DNA of 64,000 bases from Microcebus murinus. Lineage: Eukaryota; Chordata; Mammalia; Primates; Cheirogaleidae. The position numbers and the translations under genes were made by a program. Position 1 is the first letter of the stretch, and every line of letters starts with the position of its first letter. Positions 12,135 through 24,009 of the stretch are shown here, piece after piece. A model generated the notes under the pieces. The model was not told the DNA's origin, searched no databases, and worked only from the letters and a program-made list of their open reading frames with translations. The stretch covers positions 72,658,501 through 72,722,500 of the forward strand of contig NC_134136.1 of assembly GCF_040939455.1 (NCBI RefSeq), written 5' to 3'.

Positions 12135-12370
12135 AGAAAACACCACATGTTCTCAGTAATAAGTTGGAGCTAAAGGATGGGCACACGTGAACACAAAGAG
12201 AAATAAAAGACATTGGAAACCAAAAAGAGAGGGGAGAGGGAGGGATGATACCTTACCTGTTGGGTACAAAGAACACTATTCTGGTGATAGGCACACCAAA
12301 AACCCTGACTTAGGCATTATATAAGGTATACATGTAACAAAAGCATTTGTAACTCCCTTAATATTTTGAA
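12135..12370 (+). mobile_element. Old L1 3' end fragment
   Basis: 'ccacatgttctcagtaataagttggagctaaaggatgggcacacgtgaacacaaagag' and 'ggtatacatgtaacaaaagcatttgtaactccctta' follow the pattern of primate/mammalian L1 3' UTRs (tail of ORF2 to 3' end). It is strongly 5'-truncated and diverged. Confidence 0.65.
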
Positions 12371-12485
12371 ACAAAAAAACATTTATTGAATACCTACTTT
12401 GTGCCAGGTAGTCTACTGGGTACTTGGGATGCATCCATAAGCACAACAGACGAAACCTCCTGTTTTCATGCAACTACATTGGAGA
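12371..12485 (-). mobile_element. L2 LINE 3' end fragment
   Basis: 'ttattgaatacctactttgtgccaggtagtctactgggtacttgggatgcatccataagcac' is the reverse complement of the conserved L2 3' end. Confidence 0.65.
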
Positions 12486-12499
12486 GGGTTAATATCTTA

Positions 12500-12690
12500 A
12501 ATGTTACTCAGTGGTTTTTATTTAATCCTGCTTGATAAGTATACGTAGCATCTTAAAAAATATTTTTCTCATAGGAAAACTGAGTTGTACAGAGGTCAAA
12601 TGACTTGTAAATATCATATGGCTGGTAAAAAGTTGGGCCAATTTTATAACCTAATTTTGCCTTTGACTGTCAAGATAACTTTAGGATGAG
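12500..12690 (+). mobile_element. MIR SINE fragment
   Basis: 'ctcataggaaaactgagttgtacagaggtcaaatgacttgtaaatatcatatggctggtaaaa' matches the MIR core pattern (fraction of 'gaggaaactgaggcacagagaggt...cacacagctagtaa'). Confidence 0.65.
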
Positions 12691-13614
12691 GCATTGTTCT
12701 TGTTACAAGAATGATGGTGCTATATTTGACTGAGAAATGTTTCTGAAAGCAAATTGGAAAATGATCAAGCACAGCTACTGAGTCCTATCCTGCATGTTCA
12801 GTCTTTTAGGATTTAATGGCCATTCACTGATTTCTGATGTCTGTCTTTCTTTTAGAACTTAGGACAGACATATTATCTTCAGAAAGATGCTAAAGTTTGT
12901 ATGAGAATCAGAATAGGTCAGGCACTTAGACCCAATATTTTGGAAGAGAATTTGTTTACAGAAATTGTAACATAAGTAGTAGATGAATGTTTATAGTGGA
13001 TCTTTCATACAGAAGAAGTCTTTAGGACCAAAATACATGATAATTAAATAAAGCAATGCATTTTCTTGGCATGGCAGGTCATATTCCAATCAGAAAACAA
13101 TTTTACTAATAGTGTATCATTTGGGGACTATGAAAAAGTAAGCTTTTTAGAATAATTATATAGCTTGTTATTATAAAGACAAATGTATCTCTATCTTTTT
13201 ATCATTTCTTTTGTAGAGACTTACATAATAATATTTTCATACATACAGTGAAGCACATTAATAAATAGTAAAAACAAAAATCAGCCAAACATTTCATAGC
13301 AAGTTTTATTCTGCTCTTGCTGCAGACTCTTCTATTTTTTGGTTTTGTTTGTTTTATATGGTTTATGTTAAATTATTTATTTCACTCCTAAGGATTTACT
13401 ATAAATTAGTAACTCCTATTACAAATATTTTTCTAAGCTCTGGGGCTATATTTTCAAGTGCTGACTGCACATCTCTGCCTGGGTGACACAGAGACAACAA
13501 AAAGTAAATGAAACTAAAGGCAAATTAATTATTAATATATTATCCCATACACATATCCCTATTTATATTAACCTAAACCAATTCATGTCTCCACCATCTA
13601 ATCTATTTCCCAAG

Positions 13615-13616
<2 letters not shown>
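12691..13616. other. Unassigned non-coding stretch
   Basis: No open frame with family features, no RNA gene and no repeat that I can name with confidence. Confidence 0.5.

Positions 13617-13667
<51 letters not shown>
13617..13667. repeat. (AC)n microsatellite
   Basis: About 25 uninterrupted AC units. The 64-codon frame across it is a repeat artefact. Confidence 0.98.
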
Positions 13668-13668
<1 letters not shown>

Positions 13669-13884
13669 CATTCTTAGTTTCTTACCCTCCCTAATCACTC
13701 ATTGTCAATATATCTTTTAGTTTCATTTTCATAACAAAAATACACCCTCTAATACATCCATAATCCTTTAGTTCATGTGATATTGAGCACTTGGACAAAC
13801 ATTTGAAATATTTGTGTATTTAATATTCGTGCCTCCATTGTCTCTGTGCAAATCCCTCTTTCTTCTAGAATTAACCTTTTAGAA

Positions 13885-14035
13885 AACAAATCTGATAGTG
13901 TCAGTCCTGTGCTAAGGGCATGCCAATGTTTTCTTATCATCCAAAAGTCCAAAAGTTGTGAAATGGCATTCAGGTCCCTTCACCATTTTATACCAGCCTA
14001 CTTTTATTGCCTTTGCTTCTAATAAATTAAGAAGT
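13885..14035 (+). mobile_element. L2 LINE fragment (RT C-terminal region)
   Basis: 'tctgatagtgtcagtcctgtgct' and 'caaaagttgtgaaatggcattcaggtccctt' follow the L2 segment that encodes the end of the reverse transcriptase ('SDHVTPLLKTLQWLP' region). It is plus-oriented and directly abuts the inverted part of L1-d. Confidence 0.6.
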
Positions 14036-14039
14036 TTGG

Positions 14040-14270
14040 AATTTATCCCAGGATCATTTATTAAATAAGGATTCTTTCCCCTAGTGTATCTTTTTGTCTG
14101 CTTTGTCAAAGATTAGAAGGCCATATGAGAATGCTTTTATATCTGGGTTCTCTGTTCTGTTCCACTGGTCAATGTACCTGTTCTTGTGCCAGTCCCAAGA
14201 TGTTTTAACTACCATAGCCTTGCAGTATAATTTGAAGTCTGGTAACTTAATACCTCCTATTTTTTTTTTA
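14040..14270 (-). mobile_element. L1-d inverted 5' portion, left remnant (ORF2)
   Basis: This is antisense older-type L1 ORF2 ('aataaggattctttcccctagtgtatctttttgtctgc', 'gttccactggtcaatg'). It breaks at 'acctcctattttttttt', where L1-c was inserted. The same ORF2 text resumes at 20613 ('gcctaggattgcttttgc'). It is one end of a 5'-inverted L1 whose sense 3' part lies at 23139-24003. Confidence 0.85.
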
Positions 14271-14289
14271 TGATTTCATTATGATTTTT

Positions 14290-14505
14290 TTTTTATTTTT
14301 GGCATATTATGGGGGTACAGATTTTAAGGTTTCAATAAATGCCCATTTCCCCCCTCCCGCCAAAAGTCTGAGTCTCCATCATGACCATCCCCCAGATGGT
14401 GCACATCTCACTCATTATGTATGTATATACCCTCCCCCCTCCCACCTGCCCAATACCCTATTACTGTAGTACCTATGTGTCCACTTAGGTGCTACTCAGT
14501 TAATA
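14290..14505 (-). other. L1-c 3' UTR (young type)
   Basis: 'ggcatattatgggggtacag', 'tttcaataaatgcccatttcc' and 'gatggtgcacatctcactcattatg' are the antisense of the young 3' UTR, also seen at 36306-36521, 38011-38221 and 5640-5790. Confidence 0.85.
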
Positions 14506-17500
14506 CTAGTTTGCTGGAGAATATATCTGGTGCTTGTTTTTCCATTCTTGGGATACTTCACTTAGAAGTATGGGTTCCAGCTCTAACCAGGAAAATATAA
14601 GATGTGCTATATCACCATTGTTTCTTAGAGCTGAATAGTACTCCATGGTATACATATACCACATTTTATTAATCCATTCTTGGATTGATGGGCACTTGGG
14701 TTGTTTCCACAGCCTTGCAATTATGAATTGTGCTGCTATAAACATTCGAATGCAGGTGTCTTTTTTGTAGAGTGTCACTGGATCATTTGGGTAGATGCCC
14801 AGCAATGGGATTGCTGGATCAAATGGTAGATTCACTTGTATCGCTTTAAGGTATCTCCATATTGCTTTCCACAGAGCTTGAACTAGTTTGCAGTCCCACC
14901 AGCAGTGTAGGAGTGTTCCTCTCTCTCCGCAACCACACCAGCATTTATTGTTTGGAGATTTTTTGATAAAGGCCATTCTCACTGGGGTTAAGTGATATCT
15001 CATTGTGGTTTTGATTTGCATTTCCCTGATGATTAGAGATGTTGAGCATTTCTTCATATGTTTGTTGGCCATTCTTCTGTCTTCTTTAGAAAAATTTCTG
15101 TTCAAGTCCTTTGCCCACTTTTTAATGGGGTTATTTGATGTTTTCTTCCTAATTTTCGTGAGTTCTAAGTATATTCTAGTTATCAGTCCCTTATCGGATG
15201 CGTAGGATGCAAAAATTTTCTCCCATTCTGTAGGTTGTCTGTTTACTTTCATGACTATTTCTTTGGCTGTGCAGAAGCTTTGTAGTTTGATCATGTCCCA
15301 TTTATTTATTTTTGTTGCTGCTGTGATTGCCTTTGGGGACTTCTTCATAAACTCTTTGCCCAGGCCGATGTCTAGGAGAGTGTTTCCAACTTTTTCCTCT
15401 AGAGTTCTAATAGTTTCATATCTTAGGTTTAAGTCTGTTATCCAGCATGAGTTGGTTTTTGTGAGAGGTGAAAGGTGTGGGTCCTGTTTTAGCCTTCTAC
15501 AGGTGGCTATCCAGTTTTCCCAGCACCATTTATTGAAGAGAGATTCTTTTCCCCAGCGTATGTTTTTGTCTGCTTTGTCAAAGATGAGATGGCTATATGA
15601 GGATGGTTTTATATCAGGATTCTCACATCTGTTCCACTGGTCAATATTCCTGTTTTTGTGCCAATACCATATTGTTTTAATTACTACAGCTTTGTAGTAT
15701 AGTTTCATATCTGGCATATTAATGCCTCCCATTTTATTTTTGTTGCCTAGAATTGCTCTTGATATTCGGGGTCTTCTTTGGTTCCATACGAAGCGTAAAA
15801 TTATTTTTTCTATATCTGTGAAGAATGCTGATGGGATTTTAATAGGTATTGCATTGAATCTGTAGATCAGTTTGGGTAGTATAGACATTTTGCTGATATT
15901 GAGTCTGCCGATCCACGAGCATGGTATGGATTTCCATCTGTTTACATCCTCTGCTATTTCCTTCCTCAGTGTTTCATAGTTCTCCCTGTAGAGGTCTTTT
16001 ACCTCTTTGGTTAAATATATTCCTAGGTACTTTAATTTCTTTGTTGCTATTGTGAAGGGAATTGAGTCTTTGATTTGGTTCTCAATTAGATTGTTGTTGG
16101 CGTATATGAATGCCTCTGATTTCTGTGTATTGATTTTGTATCCTGAGACTTTACTAAATTCATTGATCAGTTCCAGGAGTTTCTTGGTTGAATCCTTGGG
16201 GTTTTCTAGATACAATATCATATCATCAGCAAACAGTGAAAGTTTGATTTCTTCTGCCCTATTTGGATACCTTTGATTCCATTTTCCTGTCTGATTGCTG
16301 TAGCCAAGAGTTCCAGCACTATGTTGAACAGAAGTGGAGATAGTGGGCAGCCTTGTCTGGTTCCAGTTCTAAGTGGGAATGATTTCAAACTTTCCCCATT
16401 CAGTATGATGTTGGCTATGGGTCTGTCATATATGGCTTATATCATTTTTAGGTATGTCCCTTCTATGCCTATTTTCTTAAGTGTTCGTATCATGAAAGGG
16501 TGTTGAATTTTGTCAAAAGCTTTTTCTGCATCTATTGAAAGAATCATGTGGTCTTTGTTTTTACTTCTGTTTATGTGGTGAATTGCATTTATAGATTTAC
16601 GTATGTTGAACCATCCCTGCATCCCTGGGATGAAGCCCACTTGGTCGTGGTGGATTATTTTTTTGATAAGTGTCTGCATTCGGTTAGCTAAGATTTTGTT
16701 GAAAATTTTTGCATCTATATTCATTAGGGATATTGGTCTGTAGTTTTCTTTTTTTGTTGCATCCTTTCCTGGTTTTGGTATCAGAGTAATATTCGCTTCA
16801 TAAAAGGTGTCGGGGAGGTTTCCGTTCTTCTCGATGTTGTGGAATAGTTTCTGCAAGATAGGTACTAGTTCTTCTTTGTAAGTATGGTAAAATTCAGGTG
16901 TGAAGCCATCTGGACCGGGACTTTTCTTTTTAGGGAGATTTTTAATTGCTGTTTCTATTTCAGCTCTTGAGATTGGTCTGTTCAGGGAATCTATTTCTTC
17001 CTGGTTGAGCCTAGGGAGGCTGTGTGTTTCTAGAAATTTGTCCATTTCCTCCACATTTTCCAGTTTGTGTGCATAAAGATTTTTGTAGTATTCATAAATT
17101 GTATCTTGTATCTCTTTGGGATCAGTTGTGATATCTCCTTTTTTGTTCCTGATGGAGCTTATTAGAGATTTCTGCTTTCTGCTTTATGTTAGCTTAGCCA
17201 ATGGCGTGTCAATTTTGTTTATTTTTTCAAAGAACCAACTTTTTGTTTTATTAATCTCCTGAATAGCTTTCCTGTTTTCAATTTCGTTTAGTTCTGATTT
17301 GATCTTGTTGATTTCACTTCTTCTGCTGGGTTTGGGGTTGGTCTGTTCTTCTTTTTCCAGCTCTTTGAGTCGTTTCCTTAGATTATCTATTTGTGATCTT
17401 CTTGTCTTTTGGTTATAGGCATTTATGAAGATAAACTTTCCTCTCAGAACTCCTTTAGCTGTGTCCCAGAGGAGTAGATAACTTGTCTCTCCATTGTCGT

Positions 17501-18374
17501 TTTCTTTATAGAACTTTTTTATTTCCGTCTTGATTTCTTCATTTACGAAGTAATCATTTAGTAGGAGGTTGTTTAATTTCCACGTTTTTGTATAGAAATG
17601 TGAGTTTCTGTTAGGGTTGATTTCTAGTTTTATTCCACTGTGATCTGGGAAGGTCCATGGTATGATTTCTATTTTTTTAAATTTCTTGAGATTTTCTTTG
17701 TGTCCTAGGATATGGTCAATCTTAGAGAATGTCCCGTAAGCTGATGAGAAGAACGTATATTCAGTGGATTTTGGGTAGAATGTTCTATAGATGTCTGTCA
17801 GACCCAATTGTTCTAGAGTTTTGTTTAAGTCCATTATTTCTTTATTAATTTTCTGTTTGGAGGATCTGTCTCATGCCGTCAGTGGGGTGCTGAAATCTCC
17901 GGTGATTATGGAGTTGCTATTAATCCATTTGCTTAGCTCCAGTAAGGTTTGCTTTATGAATCTGGGTGCACCTAAGTTGGGTGCATATATATTTAAAATT
18001 GTTATCTCTTCTTGTTGGACTGTGCCCTTCACCATTATATAATGACCCTCTTTGTCTTTTACTACTTCTGTTGCTTTAAATACTAAATCGCATGAAATTA
18101 CAACTGCCACACCAGCCTTCTTTTGGCTTCTATTTGCTTGGAATATTGATCTCCACCCTTTTATTTTTAGTCTATATGTATCCTTGCAGGTTAGATGTGT
18201 TTCCTGAAGACAGCATATACTTGGCCTGTATTTTCTTATCCATTCAGCCAGCCTATGTCTCTTGAGTGGAGAGTTTAAGCCATTCACATTTATTGAGAGA
18301 ACTGATAGGTACGGTAGATTACTGATCATTCTGTTGGGTTGGATGTTGTTGCTATGATTTCTGTCTTGAGCCTT
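14506..18374 (-). pseudogene. L1-c ORF2, start codon lost, few lesions
   Basis: This encodes the endonuclease-RT of L1. Where L1-f has ATGGCTCAAGAC, this copy has AAG (18372-18374). The endonuclease region ([33 protein letters not shown]) is broken by CGA-to-TGA near 17870. A TAA lies at about 17184, in the same codon as in L1-b. A CAA-to-TAA follows 'TYLKMI' at about 16435. A one-base loss near 16262 precedes the last frame (16221-14506, 571 codons). FADD is intact at 16222-16233, at the start of this region. The C-terminal [18 protein letters not shown] knuckle is also intact. The last Trp codon is TAG. This is the least damaged RT C-terminal half in the window. Confidence 0.9.
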
Positions 18375-18415
18375 TGTAATATCTGGCCTTTAATATCTTT
18401 GGGTTTTGGTTGTTT

Positions 18416-19408
18416 TTATATTCGTGGGTTATTATTATGATGTTCCGTGCATAACGCTGTTTTAAGTACTTCTTGTAGGGCTGGTCTTGTCTTGGTGAAT
18501 TCTCTGAGCCTTTGCTTGTCTGAGAATGTTTTTATTTCTCCTTCATATACGAAGCTTAGTTTTTCAGGGAATAATATTCTAGGCTGGGCATTGTTTTGTT
18601 AAAAAAGAGTGAGAATGGGGCCCCAGTCTCTCCTTGCTTGTAAGGTCTCATTAGAGAAGTCTGATGTTATTCGAATTGGCTTTCCCTTGTATGTTACTTG
18701 CTTCTTCTTTCTTACAGCTCTTAGAAGGGCCTCTTTGGTTGATACTTTGGTCAATCTTATGACTGCATGTCGTGACATCTTCCTGTTTGCGTTGATTCTC
18801 CCAGGGGTCCTCTGAGCTTCTTGAACTTGTATATCAAGATTTTGAGCAAAGCCTGGGAAATTTTCCTCAATTATATCTTCAAACAGCTTGTCCAACCCTT
18901 GAGTGTTGTTTTCTTCCCCTTCCTGCAACCCTATGACCCTCACATTAGGTTTCTTCACATAATCCCACAGCTCTTGTAGGCTTTGCTCTTTTCTCTTGTT
19001 TCTCTGCTCTATTTCTGTGACTGATTTATTTAATTGGAGGGTGTTATCTTCAAGCTCTGAGATTCTTTCTTCTGTTTCATCTACCCTGTGCTTGAGACTT
19101 TCCACTGTATTTTGTAGTTCCTTGAATTGATTCTTCATTTCCAGGAGTTCGGTTACACTTTTCTTCAATGTGTCTATTTCTTTTCTCATATCCTGGAGAC
19201 TTTTTGTGGTTTCTTGGTGTTGGTTATTGAGTTGTTGTTGCAGCTGGGTGAGTGTTCTTATGTTCCACATACAAAATTCCTCTTCTGTCATATTGGTTGC
19301 CTGATTTTGGTTGGTGTCCGTTTCTAGGGGGCTGGTGCTCCTCTTTGGGGGTGTGTTTTCCGTTTGGTTCTTCATATTTCCTGAGTTCTTTCGCTGATTT
19401 CTTCCCAT
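18416..19408 (-). pseudogene. L1-c ORF1, single premature stop
   Basis: The frame would be 330 codons. The first 269 are open (MGRNQRKNSGNMKNQTENT, coiled coil LKHRVDETEERISELED, RRM-type VRVIGLQEGEENNTQGLDKL, then FSNETLQARRDWGPILTLF). Translation then stops at TAA near 18601, where relatives read LKQNNAQ. The remaining C-terminal domain (LREFTKTRPALQEVLK) follows in frame to 18416. The lesion removes about 60 residues of the C-terminal nucleic-acid-binding domain. Confidence 0.9.
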
Positions 19409-20590
19409 GTCGATCAGTTGTTGTTTCTTTCCTTAGGTTATTGTTTGGATATTCACACACCTTGTTTAGTTTCTGAGGCGTTAGGTGGTGCCTGTGGGTG
19501 AAATTGGACCACTTCCTGTATATTGAGTCAGTGGGTGCCATGGAAAGGCTGTGCAAGATGCCGTCCCTGTCAGTAGGTGGCGTTTGCTTGGAGGAACAGG
19601 CTATGGTGTTGATTTTGAGTCCTGTTATCAGCTCTCATTCTGGGCGGAGCTGGGTTGGGTAAGCCTGCCCTCAGGCTGTTAGCAGGGGTCAAAGTTCTGT
19701 TCTCTGCTTCCAGGGAGAGCTGTCAGGGAGGGGCTGGAATGGTCCGGCTCAGCCAGAAAGTCTGGGTGTGGGGGTGGGGCTGTCTGAGACCTGCAGTCTG
19801 CAGCAGGCCTCGCTTCTTTCCACCCTCCCCAACTCGGAAGCTACTCCTGGGCCTCTGTCAGCAGGCCAGACCACAAGCCACCAGGCCTCCCCGGACTGTG
19901 ATGCTGGCTGGGTTGTTCCCTGCACAGGAATGCCACCTGGGTTGGGCGCATGGCCTCCTCCTGGGAGGAGGGTTGCCCTCTAGGATGCCGATCCGCCCCT
20001 GGAGGCACACACACCTCAGTAGGCTGTTCACGTATAACCCTTCTGTGCCCCGGGCAATGCTAGCCCTAGGTGCAGGGGATCTGGTCTGCAGGTCCGACCT
20101 CTGGGTCCCAGAGTTCAAACTGTATTCCCACCAGGGAGAGGATTTCCGGTCCTAATTCACCCACAGGGAGCCCAAGCTAGGTCTATGTCTCTCAGCCTCT
20201 GAGTCGGCACCATTTTCCTGGGAACACGGTGCCAGCAGCACCTGGGAGGGCGGGCGGGGTCCCAAACGGGAAGGTCCCGTTCCCTGGAGGTGCCTCTGGC
20301 TGGTGGCTGTATTGTCTCTCTGGGCAGCCGCGGGTAGGGTCGGCGGAGGGGAGGAGGAGGCAATATGGCGCCTGCCGTGCGGCTCGGGTCCGTGCACTCG
20401 GAGGTGCCCGGAGGAAGTTGGGAACCTGGTGCCACGTCTGCTACAGGCTCACTGCAGGCGGCGGCAGTCTCTGGGCTGGTGTCCGCAGGTCTCTCCACCC
20501 CCTGGGGAGCCCACCAGCAGTCCTGAATGCAGGGGAGGGGAAACCGCAATTCCACCTACCCTTGCCGCTGGTCTCCGGGTTGCTCTGGTC
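19409..20590 (-). promoter_or_regulatory. L1-c 5' UTR, truncated at its start
   Basis: GC-rich L1 5' UTR, collinear with 42190-43419 and 30200-31439. It ends at 'ggtctccgggttgctctggtct' (antisense). The first 190 or so bases, including the ATGGCGG/YY1-like start, are absent, so its promoter is probably weak. Confidence 0.8.
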
Positions 20591-20612
20591 TATTTTTTTT
20601 TTTTTTTTTTTT

Positions 20613-23140
20613 TTGCCTAGGATTGCTTTTGCTATTCAGGGTCTCCTCTGGTTCTATACGAAGTGTAAAATTATTTCTTCTATATCTGTGAAAAATGATG
20701 ATGATATTTTAATAGGGATTGTATTGACTCTGTAGATCACTTTGGGTGGTAGTATAGACATTTTAACAACATTGATTCTGCCGACCCACAAGCATGGCAT
20801 ACTTTTCCACCTGCTTACATCCTCTACTATTTCCATCCTCAGTGTTTCATAATTCTCCCTGCAGAGGTCTTTTACCTCCTTAGTTAAATACATTCCTAGG
20901 TACTTTATTTTCTTTACTGCTATTGTGAAGGGAATTGAGTCTTTGATTTGGTTCTCAGTTGGACTGTTACTGGAATTTATGAATGCCTCTGATTTCTGTG
21001 TATTGATTTTGTATCCTGAGACTTTACTAAATTGATTTATCTATTCCAGGGGTCCCTTGGTTGAATCCTTGGGGTTCTAGATATAATATCATATAATCAG
21101 CAAAGAGTGAGTGTTTGATCTCTTCTGCTCCCATTGGATGCCCTTAATTCAGCTCTCTTCTCTGATTGCTGTAGCAAGGACTTCCAGCACTATGTTAAAT
21201 AGAAGTGGAAATAGTGGGCGACCGTGCCTTGTTCCATTTCTAAGTGAGAATGCTTTCAAATTTTCCCCATTCAGTATCATGTTGGCTGTTGGTTTGTCAC
21301 ATATGGCTTGTATCATTTTTAGGTTAGCCCCATGTATGCCTATTTTGTTAAGCGTTCTTATCATAAAATGGTGTTGAATTTTGTCAAATGCTTTTTGTTC
21401 ATCTATTGAGAGGATCATATGGTCTTTGTTTTTGCTTCTGTTTATGTGGTGAATTACATTTATAGATTTGTGTATATTGAACCATCTGTGCATCTCTGGG
21501 ATGAAGCCCACTTGGTCATGATGGATTATTTTCTTGATAAGCACCTGGATTTTGTTAGCTAGGATTTTGTTGAGAATTTTTGCATTTATATTCATAAAGG
21601 ATGTTGGTCTGTCATTTTCTTTTTTTGTTGCATCCTTTCCTGGTTTTGGTATAAGGGTTATGTGAGCTTCATAAAATGTGTTGGGGAGGCTTCCATCCTT
21701 CTTGATGTTGTGGAATAATTTCTGCAGGATAGGCACCAGTTCTTCTTTGTAGGTGCTCTAAAATTCGGGTGTGAAACCATCTGGTCTGGAACTTTTCTTT
21801 CTAGGAAGGTTTTTATTGCTGTTTCAATTTCAGTACTTGATACTGGTCTGTTCAGAAATTCTATTTCTTCCTAGTTAAAGCCTAGGAAGATTTTGTGTTT
21901 CTAAGAATTTGTCCATTTCCTCCACATTTTCCAGTTTCTGTGCATAAAGGTTTTTGTAGTATTCATAAATTATATCTTGTATCTCCATGGCATCAGTTGT
22001 AACTTCTCCTTTATTGTTCCTGATGGAGCTTAAGAGATATTTTTATTTTCTTCTTTTTGTTAGTCTAGCCAAAGACATGCCAATTTTGTTTATTTTTTCA
22101 AAGAATTGACTTTTTGTTTTATTAGTCTTCTGTATAGATTTCCTGTTGTCAGTTTGATTTAGTTCTGATTTGGTCTTATTGATTTCACGTCTTCTGCTGG
22201 GTTTGGGGTCAGTCTATTCTTCTTTTTCCAGCTCTTTGACTCAATTCATTAGCTTGTCTATTTGTTATCTTTCTGTCTTTTGGATATAGGCATTTATGGA
22301 AATAAACTTTCTTCTCAGGACTGCTTTAGCTGTGTCCCACAGATATTGATAATTTGTATCTTCTTTGTCATTTCTTTTAAAGACTATTTTGATTTCCATC
22401 TTGAGTTTCTCATTTATGAAGTAATTGTTCGGTAGAAGGTTGTTTAGTTTCCATGACTTTGTGTAGAAATGAGAGTTTCTGTTAGGGCTGATTTCTATTT
22501 TTATTCCACTGTGATCCGAAAAGATACATGGTATAATTTCTATTTTAAAAAAGTTTTTGATACATGCTTTGTGTCCTATGATATGGTCATTCTAAGAGAA
22601 TGTTCCATGGATATAATGTCCTGTAAATGTCAGTCAGTCCCATTTGTTCTAGAGTTCTGTTTAAGTCCATTATTTCTTTGTTAATTTTCTGTTTGGGGGA
22701 TCTGTCATGTGCTGTCAGTTGGTGTTGAAGGCTTTGGCTATTATTTTGTTGTTGTTTATCAATTTGTTTAGATCAAGTAGAGTTTTCTTTATGAATCTGG
22801 GTGCACCTAAGTTGGATGTGTAAATATTTAGAATTGTTATGTCTTCTTGTGGAATTCTACCCTTCACCATTATATAGTGACCTTCTTTATCTTTCATTAT
22901 TTGTGTTGATTTAAAATCTAAGTTTTCTGAAATCAAAACTGCCACACCAACCTTATTTTTGTTTCCATTTGCTAAAAATATTGTTTTCCACCGCTTTACT
23001 TTTAGTCTAAATGCATCCTTCCAGGTTAGATGTGTTTCTCAAAGACAACAGATATTTGGCTTTTATTTTTTTATTCATTCAGCCAGCCTATGTCTCTTGA
23101 GTGGAGAGTTCAAGTCATTCAAATTTATTGAGAGAACTGA
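20613..23140 (-). mobile_element. L1-d inverted 5' portion, main part (ORF2 endonuclease and RT)
   Basis: This is antisense older-type ORF2, from the RT C-terminal side (20654-20893: [17 protein letters not shown]) back to the ORF2 start. RT motifs are readable at 21149-21736 ([34 protein letters not shown]). Endonuclease pieces lie at 22715-22945 (IMKDKEGHYIMVKG). It ends at 23140 ('tattgagagaactgata'), directly joined to sense ORF2 C-terminal sequence. No continuous frame remains. Confidence 0.88.
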
Positions 23141-24003
23141 TAGCCACATGTAGAATACTGCAACAGGATCCACACATTTCACCTCTCACAAAAAATTAAC
23201 TCATGCTGGGTAACAGACTTAAACCTAAGGTGTGAAACTATTAGAATTCTGGAGGAAAAGATTGTAAATACTCTTCTAGACATTGGCCTAGGCAAAAAAT
23301 TTATGAAGAAGACCCCAAAGACAATCACAGCAACAAAAAAATAAATAAATGGGACCTGATCAAATTAAAAAGCTTCTACACAGCCAAAGAAACTGTCAAG
23401 AGAGCAAACAGACAACCTACAGAACGAGAGAAAATTTTCACAAGCTACACATCCGATAAAGGGCTGATAACTAGAATCTATTCAGAATTCAGGAAAATCA
23501 GCAAGAAAAAATATCAAATAATCCCATCAAGAAATGGACAACAGAAATTAACAGACATTTCTCCAAAAAAGACAAATTAATGGCCTGCAAACAAATATGA
23601 AAAAATGCTCAACATCTGTAATCATTAGAGAAATGCAAATCAAAACGACAATGAGATACTACCTAACCCCAGTGAGAATGGCCTGTATCAAGAATTCCCA
23701 AAACAACAAATGCTGGTGAGGATGTGGAGAGACAGGAACATTCTTACACTGCTGGTGGGACTGCAAATTAGTGCAACCTTTGTGGAAAAGAATTTGGAGA
23801 TACCTCAAACAGCTAAAAATAGAAATACCATTCGACCCAGCAACAGCATTGTTAGGCATCTGCCCAAAAGAGCATAAGACATTCTATTCTAAAGACATCT
23901 GCACCCAAATGTTTATGGCAGCACAATTCACTATTGCAAGTACATGGAAACAACCCAAGTGCCCGTCAATTCATGAGTGGATAATTAAAATTTGGTATAC
24001 ATT
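23139..24003 (+). mobile_element. L1-d sense 3' portion (ORF2 C-terminal), lacking 3' UTR
   Basis: Sense ORF2 starts at 'gatagccacatgtagaatactg', the L1 text that should directly follow the left end of the inverted portion ('...ataaatgatcctggg'). It continues through 'atgagatactacctaaccccagtgagaatgg' and 'cactgctggtgggactgcaaa' and stops at 'ataattaaaatttggtatac' with no 3' UTR or poly(A). The order (inverted 5' part, then sense 3' part) is the classic L1 5'-inversion arrangement. Confidence 0.85.
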
Positions 24004-24009
24004 GGCTTC

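Larger units (their letters stand above)
14271..20590 (-). mobile_element. LINE-1 (L1-c), nearly full length, inserted in L1-d
   Basis: Read on the minus strand this is a young-type L1. It has a 5' UTR lacking about the first 190 bp, then ORF1, ORF2, a 3' UTR and a poly(A) (poly(T) near 14287). Both flanks are T-rich versions of the same L1-d site ('cctatttttttt' on the left, 'ggtcta' plus about 22 T before 20613), so the target-site duplication is obscured by homopolymer growth. ORF1 has one stop. ORF2 has lost its start codon and has several stops and a frameshift. Confidence 0.9.

Noticed and set aside
13483..13677. His/Thr-repeat protein (and similar frames at 58188-58484)
   Set aside because: These are translations of (AC)n and (TG)n microsatellites.
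14506..16221. A working reverse transcriptase gene
   Set aside because: It is the C-terminal part of a dead L1 ORF2, with upstream stops, a frameshift and a lost start codon.
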